A stretch of 64,000 bases of DNA from Ptiloglossa arizonensis (lineage: Eukaryota; Arthropoda; Insecta; Hymenoptera; Colletidae): positions 310,001 to 374,000 of the forward strand of contig NW_027478906.1 of the NCBI RefSeq assembly GCF_051014685.1, read 5' to 3'. The position numbers and the translations under genes were made by a program. The notes below the pieces were generated by a model, which was not told the origin of the DNA, did no database searches, and was given only the letters and a program-made list of their open reading frames with translations. Positions 21,000 through 32,900 of the stretch are shown piece after piece (within the stretch, counting starts at the first letter, position 1; each line of letters opens with the position of its first letter).

Positions 21000-23900
21000 C
21001 GCGAGATATGGCAGTTTGGATGTAAGAAACGCTTGAGAAACTCAAAATTTTCGCAGTTCTGATGCTCGAAACGAATGACTAGAACGGCCTAGGAGAGAAG
21101 TACGCATACCGTTGTAATCGGGCGAGTTTCTACTTTCAGATGCAGCAGAAATTTTGCGGATTGATCAATCCGTTCGCGAGATATGGCAGTTTGGAGATAA
21201 GAAACGCTTTAGAAACTCAAAATTTTCGCAGTTCTGATGCTCGACACGAATAACTAGAACGGCCTAGGGGAAAAGTGCCCATACCGTTGTAATCGGGCGA
21301 GTTTCTACTTTCAGATGCAACACAAATTTTGCGGATTGGTCAATCCGTTCGCGAGATATGGCAGTTTGGAGGTAAGAAACGCTTGAGAAACTCACAATTT
21401 TCGCAGTTCTGATGCTCGACACAAATAACTAGAACGGCCTAGGGGAAAAGTGCCCATACCGTTGTAATCGGGCGAGTTTCTACTTTCAGCTGCAACAGAA
21501 ATTTTGCGGATTGATCAATCCGTTCGCGAGATATGGCAGTTTGGAGATAAGAAACGCTTGAGAAACTCAAAATTTTCGCAGTTCTGATGCTCGAAACGAA
21601 TAACTGGAACGGCCTATGGGAAAACTACACATACCGTTGTAATCGGGCGAGTCTCTACTTTCAGATGCAACAGAAATTCTGCGGATTGGTCAATCCGTTC
21701 GCGAGATATGGCAGTTTGGAGGTAAGAAACGCTTGAGAAACTCAAAATTTTCGCAGTTCTGATGCTCGAAACGAATGACTAGAACGGCCTAGGGGAAAAC
21801 TACACCTACCGTTGTAATCGGGCGAGTTTCTACTTTCAGATGCAACAGAAATTTTGCGGATTGATCAATCCGTTCGCGAGATATGGCAGTTTGGAGATAA
21901 GAAACGCTTGAGAAACTCAAAATTTTCGCAGTTCTGATGCTCGAAACGAGTAACTAGAACGGCCTAGGGGAACAGTACGCATACCGTTGTAATCGGGCGA
22001 GTTTCTACTTTCCGATGCAACAGAAATTTTGCGGATTGGTCAATCCGTTCGCGAGATATGGCAGTTTGGAGGTAAGAAACGCTTGAGAAACTCAAAATTT
22101 TCGCAGTTCTGATGCTCGAAACGAATGACTAGAACGGCCTAGGGGAGAAGTACGCATACCGTTGTAATCGGGCGAGTTTCTACTTTCAGATGCAACAGAA
22201 ACTTTGCGCATTGATGAATCCGTTCGCGAGATATGGCAGTTTGGAGATAAGAAACGCTTGAGAAACTCAAAATTTTCGCAGTTCTGATGCTCGAAACGAA
22301 TGACTAGAACGGCCTAGGGGAGAAGTACGCATACCGTTGTAATCGGGCGAGTTTCTACTTTCAGATGCAGCAGAAATTTTGCGGATTGATCAATCCGTTC
22401 GCGAGATATGGCAGTTTGGATGTAAGAAACGCTTGAGAAACTCAAAATTTTCGCAGTTCTGATGCTCGAAACGAATGACTAGAACGGCCTAGGGGAGAAG
22501 TACGCATACCGTTGTAATCGGGCGAGTTTCTACTTTCAGATGCAACAGAAATTTTGCGGATCGGTCAATCCGTTCGCGAGATATGGCAGTTTGGATGTAA
22601 GAAACGCTTGAGAAACTCAAAATTTTCGCAGTTCTGATGCTCGAAACGAATGACTAGAACGGCCTAGGAGAGAAGTACGCATACCGTTGTAATCGGGCGA
22701 GTTTCTACTTTCAGATGCAGCAGAAATTTTGCGGATTGATCAATCCGTTCGCGAGATATGGCAGTTTGGAGATAAGAAACGCTTTAGAAACTCAAAATTT
22801 TCGCAGTTCTGATGCTCGACACGAATAACTAGAACGGCCTAGGGGAAAAGTGCCCATACCGTTGTAATCGGGCGAGTTTCTACTTTCAGATGCAACACAA
22901 ATTTTGCGGATTGGTCAATCCGTTCGCGAGATATGGCAGTTTGGAGGTAAGAAACGCTTGAGAAACTCACAATTTTCGCAGTTCTGATGCTCGACACAAA
23001 TAACTAGAACGGCCTAGGGGAAAAGTGCCCATACCGTTGTAATCGGGCGAGTTTCTACTTTCAGCTGCAACAGAAATTTTGCGGATTGATCAATCCGTTC
23101 GCGAGATATGGCAGTTTGGAGATAAGAAACGCTTGAGAAACTCAAAATTTTCGCAGTTCTGATGCTCGAAACGAATAACTGGAACGGCCTATGGGAAGAC
23201 TACACATACCGTTGTAATCGGGCGAGTCTCTACTTTCAGATGCAACAGAAATTCTGCGGATTGGTCAATCCGTTCGCGAGATATGGCAGTTTGGAGGTAA
23301 GAAACGCTTGAGAAACTCAAAATTTTCGCAGTTCTGATGCTCGAAACGAATGACTAGAACGGCCTAGGGGAAAACTACACCTACCGTTGTAATCGGGCGA
23401 GTTTCTACTTTCAGATGCAACAGAAATTTTGCGGATTGATCAATCCGTTCGCGAGATATGGCAGTTTGGAGATAAGAAACGCTTGAGAAACTCAAAATTT
23501 TCGCAGTTCTGATGCTCGAAACGAGTAACTAGAACGGCCTAGGGGAACAGTACGCATACCGTTGTAATCGGGCGAGTTTCTACTTTCCGATGCAACAGAA
23601 ATTTTGCGGATTGGTCAATCCGTTCGCGAGATATGGCAGTTTGGAGGTAAGAAACGCTTGAGAAACTCAAAATTTTCGCAGTTCTGATGCTCGAAATGAA
23701 TAACTGGAACGGCCTAGGGGAAAACTACACATACCGTTGTAATCGGGCGAGTTTCTACTTTCAGATGCAATAGAAATTTTGCGGATTGGTCCTTCCGTTC
23801 GCGAGATATGGCAGTTTGGAGGTAAGAAACGCTTGAGAAACTCAAAATTTTCGCAGTTCTGATGCTCGAAACGAATGACTAGAACGGCCTAGGGGAGAAG

Positions 23901-25610
23901 TACGCATACCGTTGTAATCGGGCGAGTTTCTACTTTCAGATGCAACAGAAACTTTGCGCATTGATGAATCCGTTCGCGAGATATGGCAGTTTGGAGATAA
24001 GAAACGCTTGAGAAACTCAAAATTTTCGCAGTTCTGATGCTCGAAACGAATGACTAGAACGGCCTAGGGGAGAAGTACGCATACCGTTGTAATCGGGCGA
24101 GTTTCTACTTTCAGATGCAGCAGAAATTTTGCGGATTGATCAATCCGTTCGCGAGATATGGCAGTTTGGATGTAAGAAACGCTTGAGAAACTCAAAATTT
24201 TCGCAGTTCTGATGCTCGAAACGAATGACTAGAACGGCCTAGGGGAGAAGTACGCATACCGTTGTAATCGGGCGAGTTTCTACTTTCAGATGCAACAGAA
24301 ACTTTGCGCATTGATGAATCCGTTCGCGAGATATGGCAGTTTGGAGATAAGAAACGCTTGAGAAACTCAAAATTTTCGCAGTTCTGATGCTCGAAACGAA
24401 TGACTAGAACGGCCTAGGGGAGAAGTACGCATACCGTTGTAATCGGGCGAGTTTCTACTTTCAGATGCAGCAGAAATTTTGCGGATTGATCAATCCGTTC
24501 GCGAGATATGGCAGTTTGGAGATAAGTAACGCTTTAGAAACTCAAAATTTTCGCAGTTCTGATGCTCGACACGAATAACTAGAACGGCCTAGGGGAAAAG
24601 TGCCCATACCGTTGTAATCGGGCGAGTTTCTACTTTCAGATGCAACACAAATTTTGCGAATTGGTCAATCCGTTCGCGAGATATGGCAGTTTGGAGGTAA
24701 GAAACGCTTGAGAAACTCACAATTTTCGCAGTTCTGATGCTCGACACAAATAACTAGAACGGCCTAGGGGAAAAGTGCCCATACCGTTGTAATCGGGCGA
24801 GTTTCTACTTTCAGCTGCAACAGAAATTTTGCGGATTGATCAATCCGTTCGCGAGATATGGCAGTTTGGAGATAAGAAACGCTTGAGAAACTCAAAATTT
24901 TCGCAGTTCTGATGCTCGAAACGAATAACTGGAACGGCCTATGGGAAAACTACACATACCGTTGTAATCGGGCGAGTCTCTACTTTCAGATGCAACAGAA
25001 ATTCTGCGGATTGGTCAATCCGTTCGCGAGATATGGCAGTTTGGAGGTAAGAAACGCTTGAGAAACTCAAAATTTTCGCAGTTCTGATGCTCGAAACGAA
25101 TGACTAGAACGGCCTAGGGGAAAACTACACCTACCGTTGTAATCGGGCGAGTTTCTACTTTCAGATGCAACAGAAATTTTGCGGATTGATCAATCCGTTC
25201 GCGAGATATGGCAGTTTGGAGATAAGAAACGCTTGAGAAACTCAAAATTTTCGCAGTTCTGATGCTCGAAACGAGTAACTAGAACGGCCTAGGGGAACAG
25301 TACGCATACCGTTGTAATCGGGCGAGTTTCTACTTTCCGATGCAACAGAAATTTTGCGGATTGGTCAATCCGTTCGCGAGATATGGCAGTTTGGAGGTAA
25401 GAAACGCTTGAGAAACTCAAAATTTTCGCAGTTCTGATGCTCGAAATGAATAACTGGAACGGCCTAGGGGAAAACTACACATACCGTTGTAATCGGGCGA
25501 GTTTCTACTTTCAGATGCAATAGAAATTTTGCGGATTGGTCCTTCCGTTCGCGAGATATGGCAGTTTGGAGGTAAGAAACGCTTGAGAAACTCAAAATTT
25601 TCGCAGTTCT
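21000..25610 (+). repeat. 9- to 10-monomer higher-order repeat, about 2.7 copies
   Basis: The first and second copies are offset by 1,575 bp (9 monomers): AGGAGAGAAG (21,091 and 22,666), TGCAACACAAATTTT (21,316 and 22,891), GAAATTCTGCGG (near 21,673 and 23,248) and GGGGAACAGTACGC. The second and third copies are offset by 1,750 bp (10 monomers): TGCAACACAA (22,891 and 24,641), TCGAAATGAA (23,691 and 25,441) and TAGAAATTTTGCGG with TCCTTCCG. The unit gained the TCGAAATGAA/CAATAG monomers in copies two and three, which raised the period from 9 to 10. Private changes include GGAAGAC (near 23,195) and GCGAATTGG (24,656). Confidence 0.83.
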
Positions 25611-26590
25611 GATGCTCGAAACGAATAACTGGAACGGCCTATGGGAGAACTACACATACCGTTGTAATCGGGCGAGTCCCTACTTTCAGATGCAACAGAA
25701 ATTTTGCGGATTGGTTCATCCGTTCGCGAGATATGGCAGTTTGGATGTAAGAAACGCTTGAGAAACTCAAAATTTTCGCAGTTCTGATGCTCGAAACAAA
25801 TAACTGTAACGGCCTAGGGGAAAACTACACATACCGTTGTAATCGGGCGAGTTTCTACTTTCAGATGCAATAGAAATTTTGCGGATTGGTCCTTCCGTTC
25901 GCGAGATATGGCAGTTTGGAGGTAAGAAACGCTTGAGAAACTCAAAATTTTCGCAGTTCTGATGCTCGAAACGAATGACTAGAACGGCCTAGGGGAGAAG
26001 TACGCATACCGTTGTAATCGGGCGAGTTTCTACTTTCAAATACAACAGAAATTTTGCGGATTGGTCAATCCGTTCGCGAGATATGGCAGTTTGGAGGTAA
26101 GAAACGCTTGAGAAACTCAAAATTTTCGAAGTTCTGATGCTCGAAACGAATAACTGGAACGGCCTATGGGAAAACTACACATACCGTTGTAATCGGGCGA
26201 GTCTCTACTTTCAGCTGCAACAGAAATTTTGCGGATTGATCAATCCGTTCGCGAGATATGGCAGTTTGGATGTAAGAAACGCTTGAGAAACTCAAAATTT
26301 TCGCAGTTCTGATGCTCGAAACGAATGACTAGAACGGCCTAGGGGAGAAGTACGCATACCGTTGTAATCGGGCGAGTTTCTACTTTCAGATGCAACAGAA
26401 ACTTTGCGCATTGATGAATCCGTTCGCGAGATATGGCAGTTTGGAGATAAGAAACGCTTGAGAAACTCAAAATTTTCGCAGTTCTGATGCTCGACACAAA
26501 TAACTAGAACGGCCTAGGGGAAAAGTGCCCATACCGTTGTAATCGGGCGAGTTTCTACTTTCAGCTGCAACAGAAATTTTGCGGATTGGT
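25610..26590 (+). repeat. Mosaic linker block shared with 35.9, 60.4 and 62.5 kb
   Basis: Four distinctive neighbours occur in order: the GTCCCTACTTTC monomer with TTGGTTCATCCG, the AAACAAATAACTGTAACGG monomer, the CAATAG/TCCTTCCG monomer, and TTTCAAATACAACAG. The same order recurs from about 35,935 (offset 10,325, 59 monomers) and twice in the 12-mer region (TAACTGTAAC near 60,622 and 62,722). In the 60-kb copies GTCCCTAC reads GTCTCTAC. A private change here is TTCGAAGTTC near 26,127. The right end, near 26,490, is a chimeric monomer that switches into the GACACAAATAAC type. Confidence 0.78.
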
Positions 26591-28720
26591 CAATCCGTTC
26601 GCGAGATATGGCAGTTTGGAGGTAAGAAACGCTTGAGAAACTCACAATTTTCGCAGTTCTGATGCTCGACACAAATAACTAGAACGGCCTAGGGGAAAAG
26701 TGCCCATACCGTTGTAATCGGGCGAGTTTCTACTTTCAGCTGCAACAGAAATTTTGCGGATTGATCAATCCGTTCGCGAGATATGGCAGTTTGGAGATAA
26801 GAAACGCTTGAGAAACTCAAAATTTTCGCAGTTCTGATGCTCGAAACGAATAACTAGAACGGCCTAGGGGAAAAGTGCGCATACCGTTGTAATCGGGCGA
26901 GTTTCTACTTTCAGATGCAACAGAAATTTTGCGGATCGGTCAATCCGTTCGCGAGATATGGCAGTTTGGAAGTAAGAAACGCTTGAGAAACTCAAAATTT
27001 TCGCAGTTCTGATGCTCGAAACGAATGACTAGAACGGCCTAGGGGAAAAGTGCGCATACCGTTGTAATCGGGCGAGTTTCTACTTTCAGATGCAACAGAA
27101 ATTTTGCGGATCGGTCAATCCGTTCGCGAGATATGGCAGTTTGGATGTAAGAAACGCTTGAGAAACTCAAAATTTTCGCAGTTCTGATGCTCGAAACGAA
27201 TGACTAGAACGGCCTAGGGGAGAAGTACGCATACCGTTGTAATCGGGCGAGTTTCTACTTTCAGATGCAACAGAAACTTTGCGCATTGATGAATCCGTTC
27301 GCGAGATATGGCAGTTTGGAGATAAGAAACGCTTGAGAAACTCAAAATTTTCGCAGTTCTGATGCTCGAAACGAATGACTAGAACGGCCTAGGGGAGAAG
27401 TACGCATACCGTTGTAATCGGGCGAGTTTCTACTTTCAGATGCAGCAGAAATTTTGCGGATTGATCAATCCGTTCGCGAGATATGGCAGTTTGGAGATAA
27501 GAAACGCTTTAGAAACTCAAAATTTTCGCAGTTCTGATGCTCGACACGAATAACTAGAACGGCCTAGGGGAAAAGTGCCCATACCGTTGTAATCGGGCGA
27601 GTTTCTACTTTCAGATGCAACAGAAATTTTGCGGATTGGTCAATCCGTTCGCGAGATATGGCAGTTTGGAGGTAAGAAACGCTTGAGAAACTCACAATTT
27701 TCGCAGTTCTGATGCTCGACACAAATAACTAGAACGGCCTAGGGGAAAAGTGCCCATACCGTTGTAATCGGGCGAGTTTCTACTTTCAGCTGCAACAGAA
27801 ATTTTGCGGATTGATCAATCCGTTCGCGAGATATGGCAGTTTGGAGATAAGAAACGCTTGAGAAACTCAAAATTTTCGCAGTTCTGATGCTCGAAACGAA
27901 TAACTAGAACGGCCTAGGGGAAAAGTGCGCATACCGTTGTAATCGGGCGAGTTTCTACTTTCAGATGCAACAGAAATTTTGCGGATCGGTCAATCCGTTC
28001 GCGAGATATGGCAGTTTGGAAGTAAGAAACGCTTGAGAAACTCAAAATTTTCGCAGTTCTGATGCTCGAAACGAATGACTAGAACGGCCTAGGGGAAAAG
28101 TGCGCATACCGTTGTAATCGGGCGAGTTTCTACTTTCAGATGCAACAGAAATTTTGCGGATCGGTCAATCCGTTCGCGAGATATGGCTGTTTGGATGTAA
28201 GAAACGCTTGAGAAACTCAAAATTTTCGCAGTTCTGATGCTCGAAACGAATGACTAGAACGGCCTAGGGGAGAAGTACGCATACCGTTGTAATCGGGCGA
28301 GTTTCTACTTTCAGATGCAACAGAAACTTTGCGCATTGATGAATCCGTTCGCGAGATATGGCAGTTTGGAGATAAGAAACGCTTGAGAAACTCAAAATTT
28401 TCGCAGTTCTGATGCTCGAAACGAATGACTAGAACGGCCTAGGGGAGAAGTACGCATACCGTTGTAATCGGGCGAGTTTCTACTTTCAGATGCAGCAGAA
28501 ATTTTGCGGATTGATCAATCCGTTCGCGAGATATGGCAGTTTGGAGATAAGAAACGCTTTAGAAACTCAAAATTTTCGCAGTTCTGATGCTCGACACGAA
28601 TAACTAGAACGGCCTAGGGGAAAAGTGCCCATACCGTTGTAATCGGGCGAGTTTCTACTTTCAGATGCAACAGAAATTTTGCGGATTGGTCAATCCGTTC
28701 GCGAGATATGGCAGTTTGGA
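26590..28720 (+). repeat. 6-monomer tandem repeat (1,050 bp, two copies)
   Basis: The order is CTCACAATTTTCG/GACACAAATAAC/CAGCTGCAAC, GAGATAAG/AAGTGCGC/ATCGGTCAAT, GGAAGTAAG/AAGTGCGC/ATCGGTCAAT, GGATGTAAG/AGAAGTACGC/ACTTTGCGCATTGATG, GAGATAAG/TGCAGCAG, and GCTTTAGAAACTC/GACACGAATAAC. GGAAGTAAG at 26,968 and 28,018 and ACTTTGCGC near 27,276 and 28,326 show the 1,050-bp offset. A private change is GGCTGTTTGG at 28,187. The same six-monomer cassette recurs as overlapping pairs at about 29,910-31,520, 33,060-34,670 and 36,690-38,340. Confidence 0.86.
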
Positions 28721-29920
28721 GATAAGAAACGCTTGAGAAACTCAAAATTTTCGCAGTTCTGATGCTCGAAACGAATAACTAGAACGGCCTAGGGGAAAAG
28801 TACGCATACCGATGTAATCGGGCGAGTTTCTACTTTCAGATGCAACAGAAATTTTGCGGATTGGTCGATCCGTTCGCGAGATATGGCAGTTTGGAAGTAA
28901 GAAACGCTTGAGAAACTCAAAATTTTCGCAGTTCTGATGCTCGAAACGAATGACTAGAACGGCCTAGGGGAGAAGTACGCAAACCGTTGTAATCGGGCGA
29001 GTTTCTACTTTCAGATGCAACAGAAATTTTGCGGATTGATCAATCCGTTCGCGAGATATGGCAGTTTGGAGGTAAGAAACGCTTGAGAAACTCAAAATTT
29101 GCGCAGTTCTGATGCTCGAAACGAATAACTAGAGCGGCCTAGGGGAAAAGTGCGCATATCGTTGTAATCGGGCGAGTTTCTACTTTCAGATGCAACAGAA
29201 ATTTTGCGGATCGGTCAATCCGTTCGCGAGATATGGCAGTTTGGAGGTAAGAAACGCTTGAGAAACTCACAATTCTCGCAGTTCTGATGCTCGACACAAA
29301 TAACTAGAACGGCCTAGGGGAAAAGTGCCCATACCGTTGTAACCGGGCGAGTTTCTACTTTCAGCTGCAACAGAAATTTTGCGGATTGATCAATCCGTTC
29401 GCGAGATATGGCAGTTTGGAGGTAAGAAACGCTTGAGAAACTCAAAATTTTCGCAGTTCTGATGCTCGAAACGAATAACTGGAACGGCCTATGGGAAAAC
29501 TACACATACCGTTGTAATCGGGCGAGTCTCTACTTTCAGATGCAACAGAAATTTTGCGGATCGGTCAATCCGTTCGCGAGATATGGCAGTTTGGATGTAA
29601 GAAACGCTTGAGAAACTCACAATTCTCGCAGTTCTGATGCTCGACACAAATAACTAGAACGGCCTAGGGGAAAAGTGCCCATACCGTTGTAACCGGGCGA
29701 GTTTCTACTTTCAGCTGCAACAGAAATTTTGCGGATTGATCAATCCGTTCGCGAGATATGGCAGTTTGGAGGTAAGAAACGCTTGAGAAACTCAAAATTT
29801 TCGCAGTTCTGATGCTCGAAACGAATAACTGGAACGGCCTATGGGAAAACTACACATACCGTTGTAATCGGGCGAGTCTCTACTTTCAGATGCAACAGAA
29901 ATTTTGCGGATCGGTCAATC
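28720..29920 (+). repeat. GATGTAATCG/AGAGCGG module with a 2-monomer duplication
   Basis: The block starts with a GAGATAAG monomer carrying TACGCATACCGATG (28,801), then GCAAACCGTTG, then AAATTTGCGC/AGAGCGGCC, then CTCACAATTCTCG/GACACAAATAAC with GTAACCGGG. It is the same module as 7,530-8,400. The last two monomer types are then repeated once at an offset of 350 bp (29,220-29,570 and 29,570-29,920), differing at GGAGGTAAG against GGATGTAAG. The AACTAGAGCGG marker appears near 29,131, 31,931, 32,631, 35,081 and 38,756. Confidence 0.8.
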
Positions 29921-32900
29921 CGTTCGCGAGATATGGCAGTTTGGATGTAAGAAACGCTTGAGAAACTCAAAATTTTCGCAGTTCTGATGCTCGAAACGAA
30001 TGACTAGAACGGCCTAGGGGAGAAGTACGCATACCGTTGTAATCGGGCGAGTTTCTACTTTCAGATGCAACAGAAACTTTGCGCATTGATGAATCCGTTC
30101 GCGAGATATGGCAGTTTGGAGATAAGAAACGCTTGAGAAACTCAAAATTTTCGCAGTTCTGATGCTCGAAACGAATGACTAGAACGGCCTAGGGGAGGAG
30201 TACGCATACCGTTGTAATCGGGCGAGTTTCTACTTTCAGATGCAGCAGAAATTTTGCGGATTGATCAATCCGTTCGCGAGATATGGCAGTTTGGAGATAA
30301 GAAACGCTTTAGAAACTCAAAATTTTCGCAGTTCTGATGCTCGACACGAATAACTAGAACGGCCTAGGGGAAAAGTGCCCATACCGTTGTAATCGGGCGA
30401 GTTTCTACTTTCAGATGCAACAGAAATTTTGCGGATTGGTCGATCCGTTCGCGAGATATGGCAGTTTGGATGTAAGAAACGCTTGAGAAACTCACAATTT
30501 TCGCAGTTCTGATGCTCGACACAAATAACTAGAACGGCCTAGGGGAAAAGTGCCCATACCGTTGTAATCGGGCGAGTTTCTACTTTCAGCTGCAACAGAA
30601 ATTTTGCGGATTGATCAATCCGTTCGCGAGATATGGCAGTTTGGAGATAAGAAACGCTTGAGAAACTCAAAATTTTCGCAGTTCTGATGCTCGAAACGAA
30701 TAACTAGAACGGCCTAGGGGAAAAGTGCGCATACCGTTGTAATCGGGCGAGTTTCTACTTTCAGATGCAACAGAAATTTTGCGGATCGGTCAATCCGTTC
30801 GCGAGATATGGCAGTTTGGAAGTAAGAAACGCTTGAGAAACTCAAAATTTTCGCAGTTCTGATGCTCGAAACGAATGACTAGAACGGCCTAGGGGAAAAG
30901 TGCGCATACCGTTGTAATCGGGCGAGTTTCTACTTTCAGATGCAACAGAAATTTTGCGGATCGGTCAATCCGTTCGCGAGATATGGCAGTTTGGATGTAA
31001 GAAACGCTTGAGAAACTCAAAATTTTCGCAGTTCTGATGCTCGAAACGAATGACTAGAACGGCCTAGGGGAGAAGTACGCATACCGTTGTAATCGGGCGA
31101 GTTTCTACTTTCAGATGCAACAGAAACTTTGCGCATTGATGAATCCGTTCGCGAGATATGGCAGTTTGGAGATAAGAAACGCTTGAGAAACTCAAAATTT
31201 TCGCAGTTCTGATGCTCGAAACGAATGACTAGAACGGCCTAGGGGAGAAGTACGCATACCGTTGTAATCGGGCGAGTTTCTACTTTCAGATGCAGCAGAA
31301 ATTTTGCGGATTGATCAATCCGTTCGCGAGATATGGCAGTTTGGAGATAAGAAACGCTTTAGAAACTCAAAATTTTCGCAGTTCTGATGCTCGACACGAA
31401 TAACTAGAACGGCCTAGGGGAAAAGTGCCCATACCGTTGTAATCGGGCGAGTTTCTACTTTCAGATGCAACAGAAATTTTGCGGATTGGTCAATCCGTTC
31501 GCGAGATATGGCAGTTTGGAGATAAGAAACGCTTGAGAAACTCAAAATTTTCGCAGTTCTGATGCTCGAAACGAATAACTAGAACGGCCTAGGGGAAAAG
31601 TACGCATACCGATGTAATCGGGCGAGTTTCTACTTTCAGATGCAACAGAAATTTTGCGGATTGGTCGATCCGTTCGCGAGATATGGCAGTTTGGAAGTAA
31701 GAAACGCTTGAGAAACTCAAAATTTTCGCAGTTCTGATGCTCGAAACGAATGACTAGAACGGCCTAGGGGAGAAGTACGCAAACCGTTGTAATCGGGCGA
31801 GTTTCTACTTTCAGATGCAACAGAAATTTTGCGGATTGATCAATCCGTTCGCGAGATATGGCAGTTTGGAGGTAAGAAACGCTTGAGAAACTCAAAATTT
31901 GCGCAGTTCTGATGCTCGAAACGAATAACTAGAGCGGCCTAGGGGAAAAGTGCGCATATCGTTGTAATCGGGCGAGTTTCTACTTTCAGATGCAACAGAA
32001 ATTTTGCGGATCGGTCAATCCGTTCGCGAGATATGGCAGTTTGGAGGTAAGAAACGCTTGAGAAACTCACAATTCTCGCAGTTCTGATGCTCGACACAAA
32101 TAACTAGAACGGCCTAGGGGAAAAGTGCCCATACCGTTGTAACCGGGCGAGTTTCTACTTTCAGCTGCAACAGAAATTTTGCGGATTGATCAATCCGTTC
32201 GCGAGATATGGCAGTTTGGAGGTAAGAAACGCTTGAGAAACTCAAAATTTTCGCAGTTCTGATGCTCGAAACGAATAACTAGAACGGCCTAGGGGAAAAG
32301 TACGCATACCGATGTAATCGGGCGAGTTTCTACTTTCAGATGCAACAGAAATTTTGCGGATTGGTCGATCCGTTCGCGAGATATGGCAGTTTGGAAGTAA
32401 GAAACGCTTGAGAAACTCAAAATTTTCGCAGTTCTGATGCTCGAAACGAATGACTAGAACGGCCTAGGGGAGAAGTACGCAAACCGTTGTAATCGGGCGA
32501 GTTTCTACTTTCAGATGCAACAGAAATTTTGCGGATTGATCAATCCGTTCGCGAGATATGGCAGTTTGGAGGTAAGAAACGCTTGAGAAACTCAAAATTT
32601 GCGCAGTTCTGATGCTCGAAACGAATAACTAGAGCGGCCTAGGGGAAAAGTGCGCATATCGTTGTAATCGGGCGAGTTTCTACTTTCAGATGCAACAGAA
32701 ATTTTGCGGATCGGTCAATCCGTTCGCGAGATATGGCAGTTTGGAGGTAAGAAACGCTTGAGAAACTCACAATTCTCGCAGTTCTGATGCTCGACACAAA
32801 TAACTAGAACGGCCTAGGGGAAAAGTGCCCATACCGTTGTAACCGGGCGAGTTTCTACTTTCAGCTGCAACAGAAATTTTGCGGATTGATCAATCCGTTC

